This document shows positions 49,201 to 61,923 of a stretch of DNA of 64,000 nucleotides, piece by piece (within the stretch, counting starts at the first letter, position 1; each line of letters begins with the position of its first letter). Made by a program: the position numbers and the translations under genes. Source of the stretch: Nemopilema nomurai. Taxonomy: Eukaryota; Cnidaria; Scyphozoa; Rhizostomeae; Rhizostomatidae. Below the pieces are notes generated by a model. It made no database searches and was not told the origin of the DNA. It saw nothing but the letters and a program-made list of their open reading frames with translations. The stretch is taken from NCBI GenBank assembly GCA_003864495.1, contig ML133412.1, positions 901,734 through 965,733 of the forward strand. Direction: 5' to 3'.

Positions 49201-49402
49201 ATATTAACAAACACTAGTTGTATTCTTATGAACGTTAATTTCAACACAAAAACAAAGGAAAATGCAGCCCCCCTGCAGTTTTGACAGGAAGACTATAAAA
49301 AAATTAAATTTCGTCAACGGCATTGAAATCAGCACCCTCGATTACCCTAGGTTTGGTCAAGGTTCTGGGTTTGTATCTCTAAGTTTTCAAAAAAAAACTC
49401 AG
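46268..49402. repeat. array copy 10 (most divergent)
   Basis: 3135 bp with many small indels: an extra A near 46702, a lost C near 47119, lost T's near 47735 and 47806, a 6-bp insertion GTCCGTGCCCGATG near 48207, a short deletion near 48731 and an extra A near 48775. Confidence 0.98.
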
Positions 49403-52400
49403 ACAATCTCTGCCAAAAGTCTTGGAACACTTGCCCCAATTTACGCATCACGCAAATTGCCAAATCCCCTCGCCCCGCAAACAATGTTGTGTAGCGCTAA
49501 AGTGAATAATCCTAAAAAACAAAGTTAAGTATTCCCATGTACCTATGGTCTTCCTCTAAAGATGCAACATTGTTTAAGGGGGCAAGGGGGTTTTGCAGCT
49601 ACCAAGGAGAGACGGAAATAGAACGGGGGTCGCAAAATAAAAAAATCTCACGGTGTTCCAACTACTTTTGGCAGAGATTGTCTGAGTGTCAAATCGAAAG
49701 CGGACAGATACGGCTATAAAAATGGTGGCTACCCCTAGGTTTTCAGGGGCGCTGATTTCATTTTTGGCAGTTACAAGGCCGTATCTCGAACGAATGGTGC
49801 GCTTTTGGTAGACGGCCTCCTTTTTATCAGTTTAAAAGCCATATCTTCAATGATTGCTGCGCTTCATGTTACCTGTTTTCTCTATATAAATCATAAATTA
49901 CAATATTTTATCCTAATGCGTCCAGTATTGTAGAAAAGAACCAAAAATATGCACAGAGTCTGGGAAAGGGTCATAATGCCTTTCCTCCACACAGGGTTAG
50001 CTCAATGTTTACAAGTGCAAAACGTTAATCGCCAATAACTAGAAATAGCAGGACTTCTAGACAAACATTGACAGGATTGTCAGTGAATGTTGTACGATAG
50101 CTTTAATTCGACTAGAATTGTTTCGCTTCGGGTAGAGGATAAAGATGTGATCGTTTTGAACGTCTTCCGTGGGTCTCCTACTATTCTGCCAAGTACGGGC
50201 ATGTTGTTATGCTGTTGCCGTGGGAAGGCCATGTTTTCCATTTTGCTGCCCCCAAAACAACATATAATAAGGACATTGAACTCTCCAAAGACACTCCAGT
50301 GTTTGATACAGCAAAGGCCCCAGTATCGTTTGTTAGGGGCTCCCTCATTGATGAAGAGAAACTAGAGATGTTGAACTTCTTTCGATGGCGCACTATCACG
50401 TTTGAGCATTGATTTGACATTTGTTGCCAGAAAACAGTACAGTTCTGTGGTAATTCTTGTGCAACAATGCTACTGAAATCAGGGCAGCATGAATATAAAC
50501 ATGCCATCGCCACCAGATGCCAGGGAAGAGTTCCGTTGACATATTATTGTTTTACAAGAGTGCTTGAGAACAAAGCGCTTTGAAGAGCAGCCCATTGTCC
50601 TGCTCAGTTTGCATGCTTCGCAGCCTCCAGCTTCCTGCCAATGACTTCGATCAACGGTCTACACCAACGGTCTACAGTTTCTTTTATTTGAAATACGCCA
50701 TGTATTAAAACACATTTCCTTAGGAAATGTCCCAAAATATGTGCAATGTATCCCAGTATATGTAGTTTGTGCATTTTGGCCAAAACACTTTATGTAATGG
50801 CCGAAATAAAGGAATTTCTGCACGATCTACACTTTTTTAAAAGAAAGACATTACCCATTGTTATTTTCTTTTCTCAAAAAGTGTAGACCGTGGAGTTTTC
50901 CTTGATTTTCTGGCATTCGGTGCGCATATGTTTCCAATTCTTTAACATATGAATAAGTACACTTAAACACATCCTTAACGTGTTTTTCAGTTGAAATTTC
51001 TGTGAAATGGTGGGTGCTTGATTGATTTAAGTTTGTAGACCGTGGCTGTAGACCGTTGGGCAAGATATCAGGATGCGGCCGCATCGAAGCTAGCCTCGAT
51101 CGCATGAAGAGACACTACATACCCTCGAACAACGGCTTATTGGGAGCCTCTCTAAGATTTTTATTCAGTTTTTTCAGTAGAAAATTGAAGGAAAACCTTA
51201 AGTGCATGAAACATCCGTACTTCTGATAGCAATAATCGTACCATAAGCCTCATAAACGTTGTGAAATTAGTGTTGTAAATATGAATTATATGAAATAGTT
51301 TTTTTTTATCACTAGAATACGATATAGCAGTCAATACTTTGTCCGATGCCCTCTGTTTGAAGCGAATACTTTCAGACGATCGTGCATCGTTGCTATCGTT
51401 CGATCAATGGGAGAGGAATCGTGAGCTAACGGAGTCGTCAACCTTGTCCTCAACTCAACGAAACTCTTTTTTTTATCTTCATTTTTTTATCTTCACTTTT
51501 CGATCTTTGGTCAAGTAAATCTTGATATTGCTGAAAATATTTTCAATTGAATTTATGTCAGATGATCGTGATATAGAAAAACGTCGCCACTCCAGAATTG
51601 TCGATGAAATTTCTTTATTGCTTTTCGAGCGAAATCTTGTCTTTTCCTTTGCCTTTGGTACAAAGTTAACCTGCTTTCGTTGTTTTATATACCTACACCT
51701 GTTCTCATTCATTACTCATACTAGAGCTCGATAACTGACGGGCTTTTTTGCATTCTTGAGCTACATCAAGAACAGTTAAGTTTGCATTTTGACTCCTTCA
51801 TATCCCGAATATTCTTATAAATCGCTTCTTCTCTGCTGCTCATAATCGGTGCTCGGCCTGTTATCTTCTTGTGTTCCTTTACTTAAATCCATCTTTATAA
51901 ATGTGGAGAACATTTTTCGGCAATATTTTCCTTTTTGTTAGCAATTTCACGATATGATAAAGAGCCTCTTGCTCGCAAAAAATAAGCGTAGACTCTCGTT
52001 TCAGATGACATTTCTCCACGAAACATTATTGTAGCTATGCTTCCAGGTTTTCCTTAAGCCCTCCATGGATCTAAATTTGTAAACATTCCCTTTTAACACA
52101 GCTAAGAATAGTTTTGAGTCATTTATTGGTTGTTTAGCAATCCAGATTATTCAGCGAATGTGGCTATTTCAGTAGATGGTAGATGACAAGTCTGTGACGC
52201 AAATGACAATGCTCAGTCACTTGCATACCGAATCGTTTAAGTAGCGAAACTACCAATTTCAAGGCGCTGGTTGCCTTCATCTATTGCCAACTTACCATGG
52301 CAGCCCTATTTTACCCCCTTTCTATACGAAAATATTAACAAACACTAGTTGTATTCTTATGAACGTTAATTTCAACACAAAAACAAAGGAAAATGCAGCC

Positions 52401-52532
52401 CCCCTGCAGTTTTGACAGGAAGACTATAAAAAATTAAATTTCGTCAACGGCATTGAAATCAGCACCCTCGATTACCCTAGGTTTGGTCAAGGTTCTGGGT
52501 TTGTATCTCTAAGTTTTCAAAAAAAAACTCAG
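49403..52532. repeat. array copy 11
   Basis: 3130 bp. Indels include CCTAAAAAACAAAG near 49512, a lost A near 49975, a lost T near 50103, and an insertion making GAACTTCTTTCG near 50375. Confidence 0.98.
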
Positions 52533-55500
52533 ACAATCTCTGCCAAAAGTCTTGGAACACTTGCCCCAATTTACGCATCACGCAAATTGCCAAATCCCCT
52601 CGCCCCGCAAACAATGTTGTGTAGCGCTAAAGTGAATAATCCTAAAAACAAAAGTTAAGTATTCCCATGTACCTATGGTCTTCCTCTAAAGATGCAACAT
52701 TGTTTAAGGGGGCAAGGGGGTTTTGCAGCTACCAAGGAGAGACGGAAATAGAACGGGGGTCGCAAAATAAAAAAAATCTCACGGTGTTCCAACTACTTTT
52801 GGCAGAGATTGTCTGAGTGTCAAATCGAAAGCGGACAGATACGGCTATAAAAATGGTGGCTACCCCTAGGTTTTCAGGGGCGCTGATTTCATTTTTGGCA
52901 GTTACAAGGCCGTATCTCGAACGAATGGTGCGCTTTTGGTAGACGGCCTCCTTTTTATCAGTTTAAAAGCCATATCTTCAATGATTGCTGCGCTTCATGT
53001 TACCTGTTTTCTCTATATAAATCATAAATTACAATATTTTATCCTAATGCGTCCAGTATTGTAGAAAAGAACCAAAAATATGCACAGAGTCTGGGAAAGG
53101 GTCATAAATGCCTTTCCTCCACACAGGGTTAGCTCAATGTTTACAAGTGCAAAACGTTAATCGCCAATAACTAGAAATAGCAGGACTTCTAGACAAACAT
53201 TGACAGGATTGTCAGTGAATGTTGTACGATAGCTTTTAATTCGACTAGAATTGTTTCGCTTCGGGTAGAGGATAAAGATGTGATCGTTTTGAACGTCTTC
53301 CGTGGGTCTCCTACTATTCTGCCAAGTACGGGCATGTTGTTATGCTGTTGCCGTGGGAAGGCCATGTTTTCCATTTTGCTGCCCCCAAAACAACATATAA
53401 TAAGGACATTGAACTCTCCAAAGACACTCCAGTGTTTGATACAGCAAAGGCCCCAGTATCGTTTGTTAGGGGCTCCCTCATTGATGAAGAGAAACTAGAG
53501 ATGTTGAACTTTCGATGGCGCACTATCACGTTTGAGCATTGATTTGACATTTGTTGCCAGAAAACAGTACAGTTCTGTGGTAATTCTTGTGCAACAATGC
53601 TACTGAAATCAGGGCAGCATGAATATAAACATGCCATCGCCACCAGATGCCAGGGAAGAGTTCCGTTGACATATTATTGTTTTACAAGAGTGCTTGAGAA
53701 CAAAGCGCTTTGAAGAGCAGCCCATTGTCCTGCTCAGTTTGCATGCTTCGCAGCCTCCAGCTTCCTGCCAATGACTTCGATCAACGGTCTACACCAACGG
53801 TCTACAGTTTCTTTTATTTGAAATACGCCATGTATTAAAACACATTTCCTTAGGAAATGTCCCAAAATATGTGCAATGTATCCCAGTATATGTAGTTTGT
53901 GCATTTTGGCCAAAACACTTTATGTAATGGCCGAAATAAAGGAATTTCTGCACGATCTACACTTTTTTAAAAGAAAGACATTACCCATTGTTATTTTCTT
54001 TTCTCAAAAAGTGTAGACCGTGGAGTTTTCCTTGATTTTCTGGCATTCGGTGCGCATATGTTTCCAATTCTTTAACATATGAATAAGTACACTTAAACAC
54101 ATCCTTAACGTGTTTTTCAGTTGAAATTTCTGTGAAATGGTGGGTGCTTGATTGATTTAAGTTTGTAGACCGTGGCTGTAGACCGTTGGGCAAGATATCA
54201 GGATGCGGCCGCATCGAAGCTAGCCTCGATCGCATGAAGAGACACTACATACCCTCGAACAACGGCTTATTGGGAGCCTCTCTAAGATTTTTATTCAGTT
54301 TTTTCAGTAGAAAATTGAAGGAAAACCTTAAGTGCATGAAACATCCGTACTTCTGATAGCAATAATCGTACCATAAGCCTCATAAACGTTGTGAAATTAG
54401 TGTTGTAAATATGAATTATATGAAATAGTTTTTTTTATCACTAGAATACGATATAGCAGTCAATACTTTGTCCGATGCCCTCTGTTTGAAGCGAATACTT
54501 TCAGACGATCGTGCATCGTTGCTATCGTTCGATCAATGGGAGAGGAATCGTGAGCTAACGGAGTCGTCAACCTTGTCCTCAACTCAACGAAACTCTTTTT
54601 TTTTATCTTCATTTTTTTATCTTCACTTTTCGATCTTTGGTCAAGTAAATCTTGATATTGCTGAAAATATTTTCAATTGAATTTATGTCAGATGATCGTG
54701 ATATAGAAAAACGTCGCCACTCCAGAATTGTCGATGAAATTTCTTTATTGCTTTTCGAGCGAAATCTTGTCTTTTCCTTTGCCTTTGGTACAAAGTTAAC
54801 CTGCTTTCGTTGTTTTATATACCTACACCTGTTCTCATTCATTACTCATACTAGAGCTCGATAACTGACGGGCTTTTTTGCATTCTTGAGCTACATCAAG
54901 AACAGTTAAGTTTGCATTTTGACTCCTTCATATCCCGAATATTCTTATAAATCGCTTCTTCTCTGCTGCTCATAATCGGTGCTCGGCCTGTTATCTTCTT
55001 GTGTTCCTTTACTTAAATCCATCTTTATAAATGTGGAGAACATTTTTCGGCAATATTTTCCTTTTTGTTAGCAATTTCACGATATGATAAAGAGCCTCTT
55101 GCTCGCAAAAAATAAGCGTAGACTCTCGTTTCAGATGACATTTCTCCACGAAACATTATTGTAGCTATGCTTCCAGGTTTTCCTTAAGCCCTCCATGGAT
55201 CTAAATTTGTAAACATTCCCTTTTAACACAGCTAAGAATAGTTTTGAGTCATTTATTGGTTGTTTAGCAATCCAGATTATTCAGCGAATGTGGCTATTTC
55301 AGTAGATGGTAGATGACAAGTCTGTGACGCAAATGACAATGCTCAGTCACTTGCATACCGAATCGTTTAAGTAGCGAAACTACCAATTTCAAGGCGCTGG
55401 TTGCCTTCATCTATTGCCAACTTACCATGGCAGCCCTATTTTACCCCCTTTCTATACGAAAATATTAACAAACACTAGTTGTATTCTTATGAACGTTAAT

Positions 55501-55663
55501 TTCAACACAAAAACAAAGGAAAATGCAGCCCCCCTGCAGTTTTGACAGGAAGACTATAAAAAAATTAAATTTCGTCAACGGCATTGAAATCAGCACCCTC
55601 GATTACCCTAGGTTTGGTCAAGGTTCTGGGTTTGTATCTCTAAGTTTTCAAAAAAAAACTCAG
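52533..55663. repeat. array copy 12
   Basis: 3131 bp. Shares the one-C-shorter GTCTTTTCCTTTGCC with copies 2 and 11. Confidence 0.98.
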
Positions 55664-58600
55664 ACAATCTCTGCCAAAAGTCTTGGAACACTTGCCCCAA
55701 TTTACGCATCACGCAAATTGCCAAATCCCCTCGCCCCGCAAACAATGTTGTGTAGCGCTAAAGTGAATAATCCTAAAAACAAAAGTTAAGTATTCCCATG
55801 TACCTATGGTCTTCCTCTAAAGATGCAACATTGTTTAAGGGGGCAAGGGGGTTTTGCAGCTACCAAGGAGAGACGGAAATAGAACGGGGGTCGCAAAATA
55901 AAAAAAATCTCACGGTGTTCCAACTACTTTTGGCAGAGATTGTCTGAGTGTCAAATCGAAAGCGGACAGATACGGCTATAAAAATGGTGGCTACCCCTAG
56001 GTTTTCAGGGGCGCTGATTTCATTTTTGGCAGTTACAAGGCCGTATCTCGAACGAATGGTGCGCTTTTGGTAGACGGCCTCCTTTTTATCAGTTTAAAAG
56101 CCATATCTTCAATGATTGCTGCGCTTCATGTTACCTGTTTTCTCTATATAAATCATAAATTACAATATTTTATCCTAATGCGTCCAGTATTGTAGAAAAG
56201 AACCAAAAATATGCACAGAGTCTGGGAAAGGGTCATAAATGCCTTTCCTCCACACAGGGTTAGCTCAATGTTTACAAGTGCAAAACGTTAATCGCCAATA
56301 ACTAGAAATAGCAGGACTTCTAGACAAACATTGACAGGATTGTCAGTGAATGTTGTACGATAGCTTTTAATTCGACTAGAATTGTTTCGCTTCGGGTAGA
56401 GGATAAAGATGTGATCGTTTTGAACGTCTTCCGTGGGTCTCCTACTATTCTGCCAAGTACGGGCATGTTGTTATGCTGTTGCCGTGGGAAGGCCATGTTT
56501 TCCATTTTGCTGCCCCCAAAACAACATATAATAAGGACATTGAACTCTCCAAAGACACTCCAGTGTTTGATACAGCAAAGGCCCCAGTATCGTTTGTTAG
56601 GGGCTCCCTCATTGATGAAGAGAAACTAGAGATGTTGAACTTTCGATGGCGCACTATCACGTTTGAGCATTGATTTGACATTTGTTGCCAGAAAACAGTA
56701 CAGTTCTGTGGTAATTCTTGTGCAACAATGCTACTGAAATCAGGGCAGCATGAATATAAACATGCCATCGCCACCAGATGCCAGGGAAGAGTTCCGTTGA
56801 CATATTATTGTTTTACAAGAGTGCTTGAGAACAAAGCGCTTTGAAGAGCAGCCCATTGTCCTGCTCAGTTTGCATGCTTCGCAGCCTCCAGCTTCCTGCC
56901 AATGACTTCGATCAACGGTCTACACCAACGGTCTACAGTTTCTTTTATTTGAAATACGCCATGTATTAAAACACATTTCCTTAGGAAATGTCCCAAAATA
57001 TGTGCAATGTATCCCAGTATATGTAGTTTGTGCATTTTGGCCAAAACACTTTATGTAATGGCCGAAATAAAGGAATTTCTGCACGATCTACACTTTTTTA
57101 AAAGAAAGACATTACCCATTGTTATTTTCTTTTCTCAAAAAGTGTAGACCGTGGAGTTTTCCTTGATTTTCTGGCATTCGGTGCGCATATGTTTCCAATT
57201 CTTTAACATATGAATAAGTACACTTAAACACATCCTTAACGTGTTTTTCAGTTGAAATTTCTGTGAAATGGTGGGTGCTTGATTGATTTAAGTTTGTAGA
57301 CCGTGGCTGTAGACCGTTGGGCAAGATATCAGGATGCGGCCGCATCGAAGCTAGCCTCGATCGCATGAAGAGACACTACATACCCTCGAACAACGGCTTA
57401 TTGGGAGCCTCTCTAAGATTTTTATTCAGTTTTTTCAGTAGAAAATTGAAGGAAAACCTTAAGTGCATGAAACATCCGTACTTCTGATAGCAATAATCGT
57501 ACCATAAGCCTCATAAACGTTGTGAAATTAGTGTTGTAAATATGAATTATATGAAATAGTTTTTTTTATCACTAGAATACGATATAGCAGTCAATACTTT
57601 GTCCGATGCCCTCTGTTTGAAGCGAATACTTTCAGACGATCGTGCATCGTTGCTATCGTTCGATCAATGGGAGAGGAATCGTGAGCTAACGGAGTCGTCA
57701 ACCTTGTCCTCAACTCAACGAAACTCTTTTTTTTTATCTTCATTTTTTTATCTTCACTTTTCGATCTTTGGTCAAGTAAATCTTGATATTGCTGAAAATA
57801 TTTTCAATTGAATTTATGTCAGATGATCGTGATATAGAAAAACGTCGCCACTCCAGAATTGTCGATGAAATTTCTTTATTGCTTTTCGAGCGAAATCTTG
57901 TCTTTTCCCTTTGCCTTTGGTACAAAGTTAACCTGCTTTCGTTGTTTTATATACCTACACCTGTTCTCATTCATTACTCATACTAGAGCTCGATAACTGA
58001 CGGGCTTTTTTGCATTCTTGAGCTACATCAAGAACAGTTAAGTTTGCATTTTGACTCCTTCATATCCCGAATATTCTTATAAATCGCTTCTTCTCTGCTG
58101 CTCATAATCGGTGCTCGGCCTGTTATCTTCTTGTGTTCCTTTACTTAAATCCATCTTTATAAATGTGGAGAACATTTTTCGGCAATATTTTCCTTTTTGT
58201 TAGCAATTTCACGATATGATAAAGAGCCTCTTGCTCGCAAAAAATAAGCGTAGACTCTCGTTTCAGATGACATTTCTCCACGAAACATTATTGTAGCTAT
58301 GCTTCCAGGTTTTCCTTAAGCCCTCCATGGATCTAAATTTGTAAACATTCCCTTTTAACACAGCTAAGAATAGTTTTGAGTCATTTATTGGTTGTTTAGC
58401 AATCCAGATTATTCAGCGAATGTGGCTATTTCAGTAGATGGTAGATGACAAGTCTGTGACGCAAATGACAATGCTCAGTCACTTGCATACCGAATCGTTT
58501 AAGTAGCGAAACTACCAATTTCAAGGCGCTGGTTGCCTTCATCTATTGCCAACTTACCATGGCAGCCCTATTTTACCCCCTTTCTATACGAAAATATTAA

Positions 58601-58793
58601 CAAACACTAGTTGTATTCTTATGAACGTTAATTTCAACACAAAAACAAAGGAAAATGCAGCCCCCTGCAGTTTTGACAGGAAGACTATAAAAAAATTAAA
58701 TTTCGTCAACGGCATTGAAATCAGCACCCTCGATTACCCTAGGTTTGGTCAAGGTTCTGGGTTTGTATCTCTAAGTTTTCAAAAAAAACTCAG
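55664..58793. repeat. array copy 13 (duplicate of copy 4)
   Basis: 3130 bp. Features sit exactly 28,190 bp downstream of those in copy 4. Confidence 0.98.
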
Positions 58794-61700
58794 ACAATCT
58801 CTGCCAAAAGTCTTGGAACACTTGCCCCAATTTACGCATCACGCAAATTGCCAAATCCCCTCGCCCCGCAAACAATGTTGTGTAGCGCTAAAGTGAATAA
58901 TCCTAAAAACAAAAGTTAAGTATTCCCATGTACCTATGGTCTTCCTCTAAAGATGCAACATTGTTTAAGGGGGCAAGGGGGTTTTGCAGCTACCAAGGAG
59001 AGACGGAAATAGAACGGGGGTCGCAAAATAAAAAAAATCTCACGGTGTTCCAACTACTTTTGGCAGAGATTGTCTGAGTGTCAAATCGAAAGCGGACAGA
59101 TACGGCTATAAAAATGGTGGCTACCCCTAGGTTTTCAGGGGCGCTGATTTCATTTTTGGCAGTTACAAGGCCGTATCTCGAACGAATGGTGCGCTTTTGG
59201 TAGACGGCCTCCTTTTTATCAGTTTAAAAGCCATATCTTCAATGATTGCTGCGCTTCATGTTACCTGTTTTCTCTATATAAATCATAAATTACAATATTT
59301 TATCCTAATGCGTCCAGTATTGTAGAAAAGAACCAAAAATATGCACAGAGTCTGGGAAAGGGTCATAAATGCCTTTCCTCCACACAGGGTTAGCTCAATG
59401 TTTACAAGTGCAAAACGTTAATCGCCAATAACTAGAAATAGCAGGACTTCTAGACAAACATTGACAGGATTGTCAGTGAATGTTGTACGATAGCTTTTAA
59501 TTCGACTAGAATTGTTTCGCTTCGGGTAGAGGATAAAGATGTGATCGTTTTGAACGTCTTCCGTGGGTCTCCTACTATTCTGCCAAGTACGGGCATGTTG
59601 TTATGCTGTTGCCGTGGGAAGGCCATGTTTTCCATTTTGCTGCCCCCAAAACAACATATAATAAGGACATTGAACTCTCCAAAGACACTCCAGTGTTTGA
59701 TACAGCAAAGGCCCCAGTATCGTTTGTTAGGGGCTCCCTCATTGATGAAGAGAAACTAGAGATGTTGAACTTTCGATGGCGCACTATCACGTTTGAGCAT
59801 TGATTTGACATTTGTTGCCAGAAAACAGTACAGTTCTGTGGTAATTCTTGTGCAACAATGCTACTGAAATCAGGGCAGCATGAATATAAACATGCCATCG
59901 CCACCAGATGCAGGGAAGAGTTCCGTTGACATATTATTGTTTTACAAGAGTGCTTGAGAACAAAGCGCTTTGAAGAGCAGCCCATTGTCCTGCTCAGTTT
60001 GCATGCTTCGCAGCCTCCAGCTTCCTGCCAATGACTTCGATCAACGGTCTACACCAACGGTCTACAGTTTCTTTTATTTGAAATACGCCATGTATTAAAA
60101 CACATTTCCTTAGGAAATGTCCCAAAATATGTGCAATGTATCCCAGTATATGTAGTTTGTGCATTTTGGCCAAAACACTTTATGTAATGGCCGAAATAAA
60201 GGAATTTCTGCACGATCTACACTTTTTTAAAAGAAAGACATTACCCATTGTTATTTTCTTTTCTCAAAAAGTGTAGACCGTGGAGTTTTCCTTGATTTTC
60301 TGGCATTCGGTGCGCATATGTTTCCAATTCTTTAACATATGAATAAGTACACTTAAACACATCCTTAACGTGTTTTTCAGTTGAAATTTCTGTGAAATGG
60401 TGGGTGCTTGATTGATTTAAGTTTGTAGACCGTGGCTGTAGACCGTTGGGCAAGATATCAGGATGCGGCCGCATCGAAGCTAGCCTCGATCGCATGAAGA
60501 GACACTACATACCCTCGAACAACGGCTTATTGGGAGCCTCTCTAAGATTTTTATTCAGTTTTTTCAGTAGAAAATTGAAGGAAAACCTTAAGTGCATGAA
60601 ACATCCGTACTTCTGATAGCAATAATCGTACCATAAGCCTCATAAACGTTGTGAAATTAGTGTTGTAAATATGAATTATATGAAATAGTTTTTTTTTATC
60701 ACTAGAATACGATATAGCAGTCAATACTTTGTCCGATGCCCTCTGTTTGAAGCGAATACTTTCAGACGATCGTGCATCGTTGCTATCGTTCGATCAATGG
60801 GAGAGGAATCGTGAGCTAACGGAGTCGTCAACCTTGTCCTCAACTCAACGAAACTCTTTTTTTTTATCTTCATTTTTTTATCTTCACTTTTCGATCTTTG
60901 GTCAAGTAAATCTTGATATTGCTGAAAATATTTTCAATTGAATTTATGTCAGATGATCGTGATATAGAAAAACGTCGCCACTCCAGAATTGTCGATGAAA
61001 TTTCTTTATTGCTTTTCGAGCGAAATCTTGTCTTTTCCCTTTGCCTTTGGTACAAAGTTAACCTGCTTTCGTTGTTTTATATACCTACACCTGTTCTCAT
61101 TCATTACTCATACTAGAGCTCGATAACTGACGGGCTTTTTTGCATTCTTGAGCTACATCAAGAACAGTTAAGTTTGCATTTTGACTCCTTCATATCCCGA
61201 ATATTCTTATAAATCGCTTCTTCTCTGCTGCTCATAATCGGTGCTCGGCCTGTTATCTTCTTGTGTTCCTTTACTTAAATCCATCTTTATAAATGTGGAG
61301 AACATTTTTCGGCAATATTTTCCTTTTTGTTAGCAATTTCACGATATGATAAAGAGCCTCTTGCTCGCAAAAATAAGCGTAGACTCTCGTTTCAGATGAC
61401 ATTTCTCCACGAAACATTATTGTAGCTATGCTTCCAGGTTTTCCTTAAGCCCTCCATGGATCTAAATTTGTAAACATTCCCTTTTAACACAGCTAAGAAT
61501 AGTTTTGAGTCATTTATTGGTTGTTTAGCAATCCAGATTATTCAGCGAATGTGGCTATTTCAGTAGATGGTAGATGACAAGTCTGTGACGCAAATGACAA
61601 TGCTCAGTCACTTGCATACCGAATCGTTTAAGTAGCGAAACTACCAATTTCAAGGCGCTGGTTGCCTTCATCTATTGCCAACTTACCATGGCAGCCCTAT

Positions 61701-61923
61701 TTTACCCCTTTCTATACGAAAATATTAACAAACACTAGTTGTATTCTTATGAACGTTAATTTCAACACAAAAACAAAGGAAAATGCAGCCCCCCTGCAGT
61801 TTTGACAGGAAGACTATAAAAAAATTAAATTTCGTCAACGGCATTGAAATCAGCACCCTCGATTACCCTAGGTTTGGTCAAGGTTCTGGGTTTGTATCTC
61901 TAAGTTTTCAAAAAAAAACTCAG
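58794..61923. repeat. array copy 14 (duplicate of copy 5)
   Basis: 3130 bp. Shares all private indels seen in copy 5 at +28,190 bp. Confidence 0.98.
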
